Assembly: GCF_001659605.2 (NCBI RefSeq)
Contig: NC_035164.2
Span: forward strand, 24,090,665-24,154,664
Source of the DNA: Manihot esculenta
Lineage: Eukaryota > Streptophyta > Magnoliopsida > Malpighiales > Euphorbiaceae
DNA: 64,000 nucleotides
Direction of reading: 5' to 3'
In this document: piece after piece, positions 1 through 11,704 of the stretch
Layout of the letters: each line of letters begins with the position of its first letter
Position numbering within the stretch: position 1 is the first letter of the stretch
Made by a program: the position numbers and the translations under genes
Notes under the pieces: generated by a model
What the model saw: only the letters and a program-made list of their open reading frames with translations
Database searches by the model: none
Told to the model about the DNA's origin: nothing

Positions 1-364
1 AAACCAGGTTCGGCAGCCGAAGGATTTTCGGCCGCCGAATATGGCTGGGGAGGCAGCCTTTCGGCTACCGAAGCTTGCCCCCGAAAGGAGACTTTCGTCT
101 CTGTCTGGCAATTTCGGCCGCCGAAAGTGCCGCCGAACATGCATGAGTTTCGTCTCTGTCTGGGAGTTTCGGCCGTCGAAGGTGCCGCCGAACCCGCCTG
201 ACTTTCGGCTCTAGAGGGACTTTCGGCCGCCGAATCTGCCGCCGAAAGTGCCCTGTCCCGACCTCTTTTGCATGTTTTTCCATGATATTTTAGGGGGTTT
301 TTGGGGAGTAGTTTATAGTTATGTTCAGGTATGTTTGGTCCCTCATTTGAGTCCACCTGTGTAG

Positions 365-435
365 GTTCGGACCCAAGGAACCGAGGACCCCAGCAGTGAG
401 TCCAGCTGCTTTGGTGTTGTCAGAGTCAGCCAGAG
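365..435 (+). other. Candidate leader exon inside LTR (A, 5' copy)
   Basis: A 71-nt block lies between an acceptor-like CTGTGTAG and a strong donor-like CAGAG|GTGAGT. The same block, 71 nt long, occurs at 16683-16753 and 24325-24395 in the other two A LTRs, and homologues of 69-80 nt occur in families B, C, D and E. Being an exon is inferred from splice-site consensus and conservation; no transcript data are available here. Confidence 0.5.
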
Positions 436-599
436 GTGAGTGGAACTAAACTAAATCTTTTAAATTAAGAAATTAAATGTTTTATCATGTTTCATGCATC
501 ATGATTATACAATAGGATGATTGCATTAGTTTTCACGAATATGCCGCATTGCATCGATTGTTGTTGATGTGGGTGAATTTTGGATGACCCAATTAGTCC

Positions 600-785
600 A
601 TGACAGGAAGACCAGGACCCCATTCTATGGCCTGGCACAGAGTAAGGAAAGACCAGTACCCCATTCTACGGCCTGGCACGGTAATGGGACTCGAAGACCA
701 GGAGCCCAGAGGAGGCCCTGGGATAATGGTAAGTAATGTATGTATGACAGGAAGACCAGGACCCCATGCTACGGCCTGGCACAGA
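600..785 (+). repeat. CCAGG...CCTGG hairpin repeats in A LTR
   Basis: Several related units of about 28 nt have the form GACCAGG-N-CTACGGCCTGGCA, so each can fold with a CCAGG/CCTGG stem. They are separated by AAGG or ATGGTAAGTA spacers. The same region recurs at 16916-17103 and 24558-24745. Confidence 0.8.
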
Positions 786-1423
786 GTTAGCTTGGACTAA
801 TTGGTGACAAGTTCACCCAACCCTTATGTGAATTGTTTGTGTTATGATGCATCTCATTGGAGCATAGTGTTAATATGTTTTATAGTTCAACTCACTGGGC
901 TTTTAGCTCACCCCTCTCCCTTTTACCCCCAGGCTTGCAGGTACGAGATAGAAGAGGAGGTCGGTTAGAGTAAAGCTTGTTTATGTAATAGATAGAATGT
1001 GGACATGACAAATCGTAGTACGGTGTAATGTAAAAGTACAGTATAGTTATGTAATGATGTTTATGGATATTAGAGGTGTGCTTGACCATAGAATGTTGTT
1101 ATCCCTTTTAATACATGATCTTGGATATTTTATGTCATTTATGCAAACCAACTCAACATATGTTATGTCACCCATTTGGGGGCACTGATGAGATCCCACT
1201 GAGGGATCAAGGTTTATGATTTATGTATATACAGTGCATGCACAGGTTGAGTATGGTTGATGTATATGGAAAGAAAAGTTTTAATTTTTATGTATGTTGT
1301 TGATCATGTATGGGATTATACAGGTTTACAGGTTAGATGTCAGGCTTGCTACGGGTTTCGGCGGCCTTAAGCCGATTTGGATCCTAGCGCCGGTAGCGGT
1401 CCGATTTCCGAGTCGTTACAGAA

Positions 1424-1435
1424 TGGTATCAGAGC
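1424..1435 (+). promoter_or_regulatory. Primer-binding site of A1 (initiator Met tRNA)
   Basis: TGGTATCAGAGC starts 3 nt after the LTR end. It is the usual plant Ty3/gypsy and copia PBS, complementary to the 3' end of initiator Met tRNA. Confidence 0.93.
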
Positions 1436-1691
1436 CCTAGGTTCATATGGTCGGACCTAGAGTGTCGGGCTCATAGATGTTATAAAAGGTCAAGCACAAT
1501 AGGAAAGATCATGTCCACTAGGATAGGATGTGGAGTCCTATCTTGCATGATGATGTGAAATGCCATGATAATATGCATGTGCATTAATGATATGCTATGA
1601 TATGTGATATGTGATGCAGGTTCATGTGTGCCCACATGAACCATATGATGTTAATGTTTATGTGATGTGTACTGTTTTTCAGAAAAACAGG

Positions 1692-4600
1692 ATGAGGGGA
1701 ACTCGTCGATCAGCAAGATTGACTGGAGTGCCACCTGAGGATGAGGGCACGAGCGCCCGTCCTCCAGCATTGCCTAGGGCAATGTCTAGTAGGTCTAGCA
1801 GAGACAGAGCAGTAAGAGACCCTAGAAGGTCTTTGGATCTGGGTAGGAGCAGATCAGTTAGAGGAACAGTTCAGGGAGGAGCATCAGAGGACATAGGGGA
1901 TGATAGGGATATAGACCAGAGGAAAGATGGCAGTCTGGGAGTTAGCATGTCAGAAGAAGGAATGGGTGAATCCCAAGGAGGCACTCAGGCCTCGGGATTT
2001 GTTCAGCCACCTTACTACCCACACTTCTCACAAAACCCTGGGTATTCGATGGGAGGCACATCGGATTACCCTAGCTTCACCCCTTATCCCACACAGATGC
2101 CATACCCACCATACTACCCACCATATTCACAATACCCAATGTATCCACCTCCACCTTACTATCCAAATCCAAAAAACCCTACCTCAGAAAATGTTGTACC
2201 ACCTCCACCGCCTACAGAACCAGCAGCCCCAGTTGCTCAGCCATCTAGACCTAGCTCAGCCAGTGGGAGCAAGGTTAAGATGACTGACTACATGAAATTG
2301 GGTGCTCCTCAGTATGAAAAAGGGGATGACCCATTTGTATATCTTGAAAGGGTTAAAGTAATCACAGATGAGATTGGGGCCGATGACAGTAGAGCCATTC
2401 AGATGGCCGGGTTCACGCTTAAGTGCAAGAAGGCACGGGAGTGGTTCATGAATTATGTGAACCCGAGAGTGGACAGCATGTCTTGGGAAGAGTTTGCAAA
2501 CGAGTTTGTAGGATGGGCTTTTCCCGCTAGTTCAAGGGAGCTGAAGATGATAGAGTTTGAACAGTTGAGGCAGACGGATGAAATGAGTGTAGAGGAGTAC
2601 ACCGACAGATTTTTGGAGCTGTTGCCTTTTGCTGGGCAGAGTCTGGATACAGATTCGAAGAGGTCAAGGAGGTATGTCATGAAACTTCATTCCAGGTATT
2701 CCTCCTTGATCCAGTCAGTGGACAGGGAGAGCTTCCATGTCATAGTAGATATGGCCAGGAAAATGGAGGCCAGTGCCATCATTCAGGGGACAGTTAAGCA
2801 GACAGTGGCACAGCCTTCTGGTTCTAAAACTCCGGGTGGGGGAAGATTAGATCCCTCTACCCTGAGTGCAGCAGCTTCAGGTAGTAAGAGATGGGGTAAG
2901 CCCAAGGGTAAGAAGAATAAGTTCTGGAGTAAAGTCAAGTCCAGTCTGGGATTTGGGAGTGGCTCAAGCTCTGGTGCGGATAATGCAGTTTGTGCGAGGT
3001 GTGGTAGGCCACACAAGGGAGTATGTCGGTTTGGGATGAACGCCTGTTTCAGATGTGGTCAGGAGGGGCATATGGCTCGAGATTGTCCAAGAGCAGTCCC
3101 GATGGCTCAGTCCCAGCAGACAGCTTCAGGCAGTGTAGCGCAGCCAGCAGCTCCAGCCATGACTCAGGCCAGTGGCAGAGGTAGAGGGAGAGGGGCAGCC
3201 TCTTCTTCAGCGGGTTTCAGAGGTGAAGGTCCATCAGCTCCAGCACGGATCTTCACAATGACACAGCAGGAGGCAGATGCATCTAACACCGTGGTGGCAG
3301 GTAACTTAATCATTGGTTGTTCAGATGTGTATGCCTTGATGGACCCTGGTGCATCTCATTCTTTTATCGCTCCGAGAGCCGTGGGGAGGTTGGGTCTGAT
3401 GACTTCTGGGTTAGAGTGTCCTCTCTAGGTCAATGGACCCAAGTGTGATCCATCTGTGGCAGAGTCAGTCTGCCAGTGTAGTCATGTGTTTGTTGAGGGA
3501 AGATGCTTGTCTGCCGACCTAGTGGTTCTAGATTTGACAGATTTTGACGTCATTCTAGGGATGGACTGGTTATCTACCCATGGTGCTACCTTGGACTGCA
3601 GGGACAAGGTAGTCAGGTTCAGAGGTCAGGATGGGTCTGAAGTTGTCTTCAGAGGAGACAGGAGGGGTACACCTAGAGGTCTGATATCAGCTCTTCAGGC
3701 TCGTAGGTTGCTCAGGAGGGGATGTCAGGGGTATTTGGCTCATGTGAGAGAGCTTAACAGTCAGGTTAGAGAGCCCGCCTCGGTGCCAGTGTTTAGAGAG
3801 TTCTTAGATGTGTTCCCAGACGAGCTGCCAGGTTTACCACCTGCTAGGGAGATAGAGTTCGAGATAGAACTGATGCCTGGAACCCGACCGATCTCTATCC
3901 CTCCCTACAGGATGGCGCCAGCAGAATTGAAAGAGTTGAAGGAGCAGTTGCAGGAGCTGGTAGACAAGGGCTTCATCCGACCGAGTACCTCACCCTGGGG
4001 TCCTCCAGTATTGTTTGTGAGAAAGAAGGATGGATCCCTTAGACTTTGTATCGACTACAGGCAGTTGAACAAAGTCACTACCAAGAACGAGTACCCATTG
4101 CCAAGGATCGACGATCTATTCGACCAGCTAGCAGGAGCGGGTTGTTTCTCCAAAATAGATCTGAGGTCTGGGTATCATCAGTTGAGGATCAGGGAAGAGG
4201 ACGTGCCAAAGACAGCTTTCAGGACCAGATATGGGCATTTTGAGTTCCTTGTGATGCTGTTCGGGTTAACCAACGCCCCTGCAGCATTCATGGATCTCAT
4301 GAACAGAGTGTTTAGCCAGTACCTGGATCACTTCGTTATTGTCTTCATAGATGATATCTTGGAGTATTCCAGGAATGCAGAGGAGCATGCCCATCATCTG
4401 AGGTTGGTTCTACAGACCTTGAGGGAACATGTCTTGTATGCCAAGTTCTCTAAGTGTGAGTTCTGGCTGAGGAGCATTTCATTCTTGGGGCATATGGTGT
4501 CAGAAAATGGTATAGAGGTAGACCCCAAGAAGGTAGAAGCTGTGGCTAACTGGCCTAGACCCACTTCAGTGACGGAGATCAGGAGTTTCTTGGGTTTGGC

Positions 4601-6686
4601 AGGTTACTACAGGAGGTTCGTTCAGGACTTCTCGAAAATAGCAGCTCCTCTGACCAGACTAACCAGGAAGAATCAGAAGTTTATGTGGACCGACCAGTGC
4701 GAAGAGAGTTTTGAAGAGCTTAAGAAGAGGTTGACTTCAGCACCAGTTTTAGCTCTGCCATCTAGTGATGAGGACTTTACAGTCTTTTGTGATGCGTCCC
4801 GTGTGGGACTGGATTGTGTACTGATGCAAAATGAGAGGGTGATTGCTTATGCTTCGAGGCAGCTAAAGAAGCATGAGTTGAATTACCCCACACATGACCT
4901 AGAGATGGCGGCAGTAATCTTTGCACTCAAGATGTGGAGGCACTACCTCTATGAGGTAAAATGTGAGATCTTCACTGATCATAAAAGCCTGCAGTACATC
5001 CTGACTCAAAGAGATTTGAACTTGAGACAGAGGAGATGGGTGGAGCTGCTGAGTGACTATGATTGCAAGATTCAGTATCATCCGGGTAAGGCGAATGTCG
5101 TGGCAGACACCCTAAGCCGGAAGTCACTAGGCAGTCTATCCCACATCGCGGCAGAGAGGAGACCAGTGGTGAAGGAGTTTTACAAGCTCATTGATGAAGG
5201 TCTACAGTTGGAGTTGTCTGGTACAGGTGCCTTGGTTGCTCAGATGAAAGTGACACCCGTGTTTCTAGAGCAGGTGGCTCAGAAACAGCATGAGGACCCA
5301 GAATTAGTGAAGATTGCCAGGACTGTTCAGTCAGGCAAGGACAGTGAGTTCAGATTCGACAATAAGGGGATCCTCCGCTATGGGAGTCGATTGTGTGTAC
5401 CAGATGACATAGGGCTAAAAGGAGACATTATGAGAGAGGCTCATAATGCAAGATACAGCATTCACCCCGGGGCCACCAAGATGTATCAGGATCTGAAAAA
5501 GGTTTATTGGTGGCCAGCTATGAAGAGAGAAGTGGCACAGTTTGTGTCAGCCTGCGAAGTGTGTCAGAGGGTGAAGCTGGAACATCAGAAGCCGGCTGGA
5601 ATGCTTAACCCGCTACCTATTCCAGAGTGGAAATGGGAGAATATAGTTATAGACTTCGTAGTGGGGTTACCGGCGAAGTCCAACAGATTGGACTCCATAT
5701 GGGTGATTGTGGACAGACTCACCAAATCTGCTCACTTCATCCCTGTCAGGAGTGGCTATTCTGTGGACAAGTTGGCGCAGGTGTATGTAGATGAGATCGT
5801 CAGACTGCATGGGGTTCCCGTTTCTATAGTGTCAGATAGAGGACCCCAGTTCACCTCCAGGTTTTGGCGGAGTCTACAGAATGCCATGGGTACTAGATTG
5901 GATTTCAGCACTGCCTTCCATCCACAGACAGACGGACAGTCAGAGAGGACCATCCAGACCATAGAAGATATGCTAAGAATGTGTGTGCTGGACTTTGGCG
6001 GTTCTTGGAGGTAGCATCTACCTTTGGTGGAGTTTGCCTACAATAACAGCCATCATGCTAGCATCGGGATGGCTCCATATGAAGCTTTATATGGAAGGAA
6101 GTGCAGGTCACCTGTTTGCTGGGAAGAAGTTGGAGAAAAGGCCTTGGCAGGGCCTGAGCTAGTAGAGATCACCAGCAGGGTGGTACCCCTAATCAGAGAA
6201 AGAATCAAGACGGCTGCAAGCAGACAGAAGAGTTATGCAGACATCCGCAGAAGGCAAGTAGAGTTTCAGGAGGGGGATCTGGTATTGCTCAAGGTGTCTC
6301 CAATGAAAGGAGTGGTTCGGTTCGGGAAGAAGGGTAAGATGGCTACGCGGTACATCGGACCCTTTGAAGTCTTGCAAAAGATTGGGAATGTATCGTACAA
6401 GCTGGATTTACCTGCTTCAATGGAGAGAATCCATCCGGTTTTCCATGTTTCAATGTTGAGGAAGTTTGTGTCAGATCCGGGCAAGGTTCTTAGTGAACCT
6501 GATGTGGAGATCCAAGAGGATCTCACCTATGTTGAGCAGCCAGTACGGATCCTAGACACCCAGATCAGGAAGCTGAGGAACAAGGAAATCCCGATTGTGA
6601 AAGTCCTTTGGAACCACCACAATCTATAAGAGTGCACTTGGGAGACACGGGAGTCTATGCTCCGGCAATATCCTCATCTCTTTTAA
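1692..6686 (+). pseudogene. Element A1 gag-pol polyprotein, three in-frame stops
   Basis: One continuous reading frame of 1664 codons encodes a Tekay-type chromovirus polyprotein. The start at 1692 ([10 protein letters not shown]) is chosen because all families here begin gag with this motif, just after a TTTTTCAG. In order: a proline/tyrosine-rich gag segment, the gag capsid-like core, a CCHC knuckle at 3045-3086, aspartic protease ([10 protein letters not shown] near 3337-3366), RT with FIDDI near 4345, RNase H, integrase with HHCC and DDE motifs ([20 protein letters not shown]), and a chromodomain ([18 protein letters not shown]). Stops are TAG 3426-3428 (in place of Trp), TAG 6012-6014 (in place of Gln, shared with A2) and TAA 6627-6629 inside the chromodomain. 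RT also reads VMLFGLTN where A2, C, D and E read VMPFGLTN. This copy cannot make a full polyprotein. Confidence 0.95.
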
Positions 6687-6770
6687 GGTTAGTCTCTATG
6701 TGTTTTATGTGTATGATATTTTGTATGCCTTTCATGTGCTAGTTGAGGAACATTCAGGGACGAATGTTCT

Positions 6771-6784
6771 TAAGGGGGGGAGAA
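6771..6784 (+). promoter_or_regulatory. Polypurine tract of A1
   Basis: A G-rich purine run (TAAGGGGGGGAGAA) lies immediately before the TGTAATACCC start of the next LTR. It is the expected plus-strand primer site. Confidence 0.9.
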
Positions 6785-7152
6785 TGTAATACCCGGCTAG
6801 ACTCCGGTATCGGAATTCCTACCGTCCGGTGGAATCTCGGATGTCGGAAGCCTCTAGTAGGGTAAAACCATGTTTTTATAAAATGTATTAATGTGTTTTA
6901 TGTTTTAAGCATAAAAGAAAATGAGTTTTTGCATGAAAATAGCATAGGAGGGAAAATGAGTTTTTGCATGAAAATAGCATAGGAGGAAAACCCAGGTTCG
7001 GCCGCCGAACATGCATGCGTTGCGGGTGTGCTTTAGGCCCCCGAAAGCATAAGTGAGGGAAGTCCAGGTTCGGCCGCCGAACCTCAAGTTCGGCCGCCGA
7101 ACATGGCATGCATGCGGAGGCACATTCGGCCACCGAACGTGGTCTGGCCAGC
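6785..7152 (+). repeat. Element A central LTR, left part
   Basis: It begins TGTAATACCCGG right after the PPT and runs to the B insertion point. With 15801-17738 it makes a 2306-bp LTR. It has a tandem duplication of about 35 bp (about 6918-6990, ATGAGTTTTTGCATG repeated) that the 3' LTR lacks, followed by TTCGGCCGCCGAA-type palindromes from about 6995 to 7138. Confidence 0.93.
7148..7152. repeat. Left target-site duplication of B
   Basis: CCAGC flanks B on the left and is repeated exactly at 15796-15800. Confidence 0.93.
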
Positions 7153-9418
7153 TGTAACGACCCGGAAACCGGTACCACTCAGTAACGGTCCGAACCATCA
7201 CTGGCACTAGGATCCAGATCGGCTTAAGGCCGCCGGGACCCGTAGCAAGCCGACTATACTCTCTGTGTACCTGATAAATCCCATACATGATACAAAGATA
7301 TTCAACAATCCTGTAAAACTTTGTAGGCTTAACTACTGCTACTCAGATATCGCAATCTGAAATGGCCCTCAGGGCCTATACCAGGGACTACTATCTGCTG
7401 TGGATCAAGGGATTGAAACCCTTTTACTCTGTAACACAATCCACTGGTATCACATCAAAGCCATACATTAAGCCTAACTCACACATTTCTCATCAAGAAA
7501 CGTAAAACAGGATTCATGTACAAGGGATTAATCATACATCACACTATAGCAAGGATACTAGGAGTCTATCCAGTATACGACAGTACATATCTATACACAT
7601 TACATTACCACTAATCTTTGAGTTACATCATGTCCACTACTTTATTACAATCATACATTCATGCATATCTTCCCTCTGTACTCTTGCTGACTTTAACTTC
7701 CCATAGCTATCTCAGAACCTGCAAAACTGGGGTTAAGGGAGTGGGATGAGCTACTACAGCCCAGTGAGGAGGAACAATAAAAACAGTTCATTCATTACAT
7801 GCTCTCATGAAATGCATCACATCACAAACATATCATCTCAAGGATGAATTTGTCACCAATAACCCTTAACTACATGTTATAATAATGCCAACTGTGCCAA
7901 GGAGACTATGTCATCACCTGGTCTACACTTATCTCTCTGATATCATAACATGACCAACTGTGCCAAGGAGACGAGGTCTCACCTGGTCTACACTTAACTC
8001 TGATTTGACAGCCCAGCTGTCTCACTCATAGTACCAGGAGCGACCTGGACTATCCAGGGGCGACCTGGTATGGCTATCTCATGCCATATATCTGTATCTG
8101 CTCTCTGTCAAGGGCTAAGGATCATCCAACATTCATCCACATAAACAACAACGTATATGCAATGCATCATCGTCGTGAAGTCTAATGCAATACAACCTAA
8201 TACATAACATGGCAGTTTATGATGCATGGATCATGCTAGAATCGTGTCATTTCTCAAGAGAAAATATGTAGTTTAGTTCCACTCACCTCTAGCCAATGCT
8301 GGCTAACTCTGGGCCAACTCTAACTCTGGAGCCTCCTCGGTTCCTCGGTCTAATCCTACACAGATGGACGTAAATGAGGTACCAAACATACTCTAACATA
8401 ACTATGAACATCTCTCCAAAAACCCTCTAAAACATCACAAAACATGCATGCAAAACAAGCAAAGGAAGGCTGGACAGGGCACCTTCGGCAGCACCTTCGG
8501 CGGCCGAATGTCTCCTCCAGAGACGAAAGTCAGGCATGTTCGGCGGCCTAACTTGGACTTTCAGGGGCCGAACCTGAGTTTAGCCAGAACTCAGTTTCGT
8601 GCACAAGGACGCCTGCCAGTCCCTCCATCACCTGTTCAGACCTCAACACATGCATTTAACCCTTCTAAAACATGCATAATCACTTCAACAAGCCTAAGGG
8701 AGCTTCAAATAACTTTAAACTCTAACAAACAAGCTCACAAGACACACATCAAACATAAAGGATTCATAAACCCTATGATGCACATCTCATGCAAACTCAT
8801 GCCTAGCTCCCTTTTCCCTTTACAAAACTCATAAAAACATCATAAGAACCATGGATCAACACTTACCTCTTGAAGAACAAAGGCTGAGATGATCCAAACT
8901 CAAAGATATGGAGAAACCAAGCTTCAAAAGCTTCAAACGCCAAAACCTTGTTTCAAGCTCACAACTCTTCAAAACAAGGGTAAAACTCATTAAAACCGTG
9001 AAAGATTTGAAGAAAAACCATGCAAATACTTTAAGGAGATCAAGACCTCACCTAGGTCAGAAGGAGAGAAGAAACCTCCTCCTTTTTCTGCCACTCGGTG
9101 CCCTTATAGATGAGCAACCGCCTCAGGTTCGGCTGCCGAATCGCATGCAAAACCATGCAACCTTCGGGGGCCGAACTTAACCTTCGGGGGCCGAATATTG
9201 GGCACTTTCGGCGGCCGAACTTAACATTCGGGGGCCGAACCTGGCCTTTGTCTCCAAAGCCTTTTCTCTTCAAAAATCAATCCGGTTTGATTCAAAACCT
9301 TTCAAACACTTAAAAACATTTTAGAAAACCTTTCTCTTACCCTTCTAGAAACCTCTGACATCCTCGAATTCCACCGGATGGTAGAAATTCCGATGTCCGA
9401 CTCTAGCCGGGTATTACA
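7153..9418 (-). repeat. Element B 3' LTR
   Basis: It starts TGTAACGACCC and ends GGGTATTACA on the + strand, the reverse complement of TGTAATACCC...GGGTCGTTACA. On the - strand it has a TATA box (9102-9108), a GTAAG donor-like site (GT at 8875-8876), an exon-like block (8287-8355), hairpin repeats near 7880-8080 and TTCGGC-type palindromes. Confidence 0.95.
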
Positions 9419-9420
9419 TT

Positions 9421-9435
9421 CTTCCCCCCTTTAAG
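9421..9435 (-). promoter_or_regulatory. Polypurine tract of B
   Basis: CTTCCCCCCTTTAAG on the + strand reads as a G-rich purine tract on the element's sense strand, next to its 3' LTR. Confidence 0.85.
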
Positions 9436-9440
9436 ACCAT

Positions 9441-9965
9441 TCGTCCTCGAATGGTAAAACAACAACACGAAACATACAGGGAAACAAGAAGAAAGCCTAC
9501 CATCGGTCTCTACGAAGAGACACAGATACCCCTGGAGTAAAACTCCCGGGTTGGCTATACTGTCTGACTTTGCTGACCCTTCACTGCTTAAGCTGTGTCT
9601 ACACTAATTGTTTACCACTCTTGCTTGTACACAAGCGACCTGACTCTTTCATATGACTACTAACTTTCCTTTTCTTTGACTTTTCTCAGCTTATTTACAC
9701 TACTCTGGTTATACGCACCTTTGCTTCTCTTTACTGAACTCTGACAAAGGAACAATAATCCTCAGGAAAAGCTAGATGCCTTGCCTATAGCTTTGACTCT
9801 TTTCTTACTAGAGAACTCGTAGTGTGCTACATCACACATCACACAGATATGCTCCGAAATTGAACTCAGATTACAGAACTTGGCCTCTATGCCGTGTTCT
9901 CTTACACTCAACAATGCTTAGTAGATAATGGGCATGCTTCTCTATTCTTGATTTTTTTTGTATTT

Positions 9966-10015
<50 letters not shown>

Positions 10016-10160
10016 CTGAACTATCCTACACTTTTGCTGCGCACTCTGATCCTTGCCCGTCTTTATTCTTCTTTACTATACTGGCTTCTTCTCTTTTGAT
10101 CCCTTCTAACATTACTAGACTATCTCTAGCTCTCTAGCTATCTGTTTCTATAGGATAAAC
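9441..10160 (-). other. B interior without recognisable coding sequence
   Basis: This stretch lies between the PPT and the first pol ghost. It is low-complexity and T-rich on the + strand, holds the poly(T) run, and I recognise no domain. By position it replaces the integrase and chromodomain part of pol. Confidence 0.6.
9967..10015 (-). repeat. Homopolymer T49 (poly(A) in B sense)
   Basis: An uninterrupted run of 49 T lies in the B interior, about 550 bp before the 3' LTR in B's orientation. It could be a simple slippage tract, a captured poly(A) tail or an assembly length artefact. Confidence 0.9.
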
Positions 10161-10164
10161 TGAT

Positions 10165-11560
10165 AAGCGACATCTGACTGAGGGCAGCTAAGCCTTACCC
10201 AGTAAATCCTGTCTTGTATACTCAGAGTCGCTGAGCAGTTTTACCCCTTCCCTCTGGTTTAACCTCTTCAGTACAATCAAAATCTCATCGCTACACAACT
10301 GTTAACTGACTTTTCTCTAACTTTCGACAGATAGTTCCCAACTCTCGGATCGATTATAGAAAACAACCGGCTTCTACTAGCTACCTATCCTTGGTAGTGA
10401 GTTTGTGCAACAATTCACAGTTGTGATAAACTCTCAAGGTTTCATCCTTCGTTTCGCACAACGATACTGGAACATTCTAGGGTGTGTGGTACGAAGTTGG
10501 ATAGAATCCTTTACTACCAAGTGCACATTGTTCTACTATCGCTCTTCAGTCTGTACCTGCTTTTCTAACTCTTATAGGTTTCAACTCTTACATGCTACAG
10601 GTATCATTCCAAAGGAAAAGGTGAAGATGCATCTAGTCTCCATTCTCACTTAACTTTCAAACTCTACTGGGTTTACTAATGGTAAACCTGCTAACTCGTC
10701 TGGGCTAACATATAATACTCTTTCTCTTTTCCTGTCTATGAATACTGAGGCTGGTTCCCTGACCTGGCTATGCGCTCAAACAAGAGCAAGAAAACTCCTG
10801 ACTAACTTCCCTAACGAATTCACGAGCCTGTAGGGTTGATATCAAACTGCTGGGTATGCTAAACTGTCCCCCTCTAAGGACTAACTCTGACCCATCCGAG
10901 CCTCTGAACTCTGAACTGTCCTACCTTGTCTTTGCAGACTTAGGTAGTACCTTAAGTAGCTAGCCAATCCGCCCTAGGGTGACATCATCAGTCACCCCTA
11001 GAACCATAAGGTCAGCTGGACGGCATCTACTACTCTCAACAAACTCTGAACTGAACCGACACACTGACTCTGCCATAGATGGATCACACTCTTGGGCCCT
11101 CTGACCCAAAGAGAACACTCTAAGCCAGAAGTTATCAACCCCTCCTCTATTTATGGCGCTCGCAAAACAACAGGGAAAGAAACATCAGGGTCCACTATAA
11201 CTTACACATCTGAACACCCTCAAGTGACTGTATCTGATGTCACCGTGTTCGATGTGTTAGCCTCCTACTGAGTCAGGATAAAGATCCAAGCTATAGCTAA
11301 CGAATCTTCCTTCGGGAACCGACCAAAGAAAAGGAGAACTCTCTTCTCCTACCTTCACCACTGTCCTGAAACATGGCTAGAGCTAAAGGCTGAGTTACAC
11401 TACTAGAAGTCATCTGCTGGGACTGTGCCAATCAGGGCCGCAGTAGGACACTCACATAACATGAGTCCTTCCTGCTCGCATCTATACATGCCGTAGTCCC
11501 ATACCAACAGACTACTTTTGTGTACACTCCATGCCGCACGTATCCAGACCAATCTGAATT
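10165..11560 (-). pseudogene. Heavily decayed gag-end, protease, RT and RNase H remnants in B
   Basis: There is no reading frame, but nucleotide similarity to the families here is visible in the correct order on the - strand. First comes a second copy of the gag C-terminus and knuckle region (about 11560-11340), then protease (about 11330-10830; compare with the same region of C near 39750-40130), the RT N-terminal part (about 10560-10330, around the TTGGTAGTGA stretch) and RNase H end (about 10290-10165, compare 38275-38345). Integrase and chromodomain are not found. Decay here is far greater than in the gag frame just upstream or in the LTRs, so pol was dead long before this copy inserted. 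Confidence 0.7.
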
Positions 11561-11704
11561 AGAGCTCAATCGCCACCTAATCCCAGACTAACCTGAAATC
11601 TCTATTTATTCTCTGCTCTCTTCTCCCTCATATACTCTTCTCTTTGCTTACTTTTCTCTTACTTACTTTTCACCTATGCTCTGCCTTATTTCTGTACTTA
11701 AGGT

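Larger units (their letters stand above)
1..1420 (+). repeat. Element A 5' LTR (left part outside window)
   Basis: This aligns without net gaps to 16319-17738 (constant offset 16318), the same part of the central LTR, with about 29 substitutions seen by eye (about 2 percent). It ends in GTTACA at 1420, directly before the PBS. It carries the TTCGGC-type palindrome array (9-253), an exon-like block (365-435, preceded by TGTGTAG and followed by GTGAGTGG) and the CCAGG/CCTGG hairpin repeats (600-785). The TATA region lies outside the window. Confidence 0.95.

Noticed and set aside
600..785. CRISPR-like direct repeats in LTRs
   Set aside because: Units are few, imperfect and separated by related, not unique, spacers in a eukaryotic retroelement; they are better explained as hairpin repeats.
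1424..1435. tRNA-like words near LTR ends
   Set aside because: These are 12-18 nt primer-binding sites, not tRNA genes; no cloverleaf can be formed around them.
10405..10653. Forward-strand frame of 82 codons inside B
   Set aside because: It lies antisense to the decayed RT remnant of B and has no recognisable domain.
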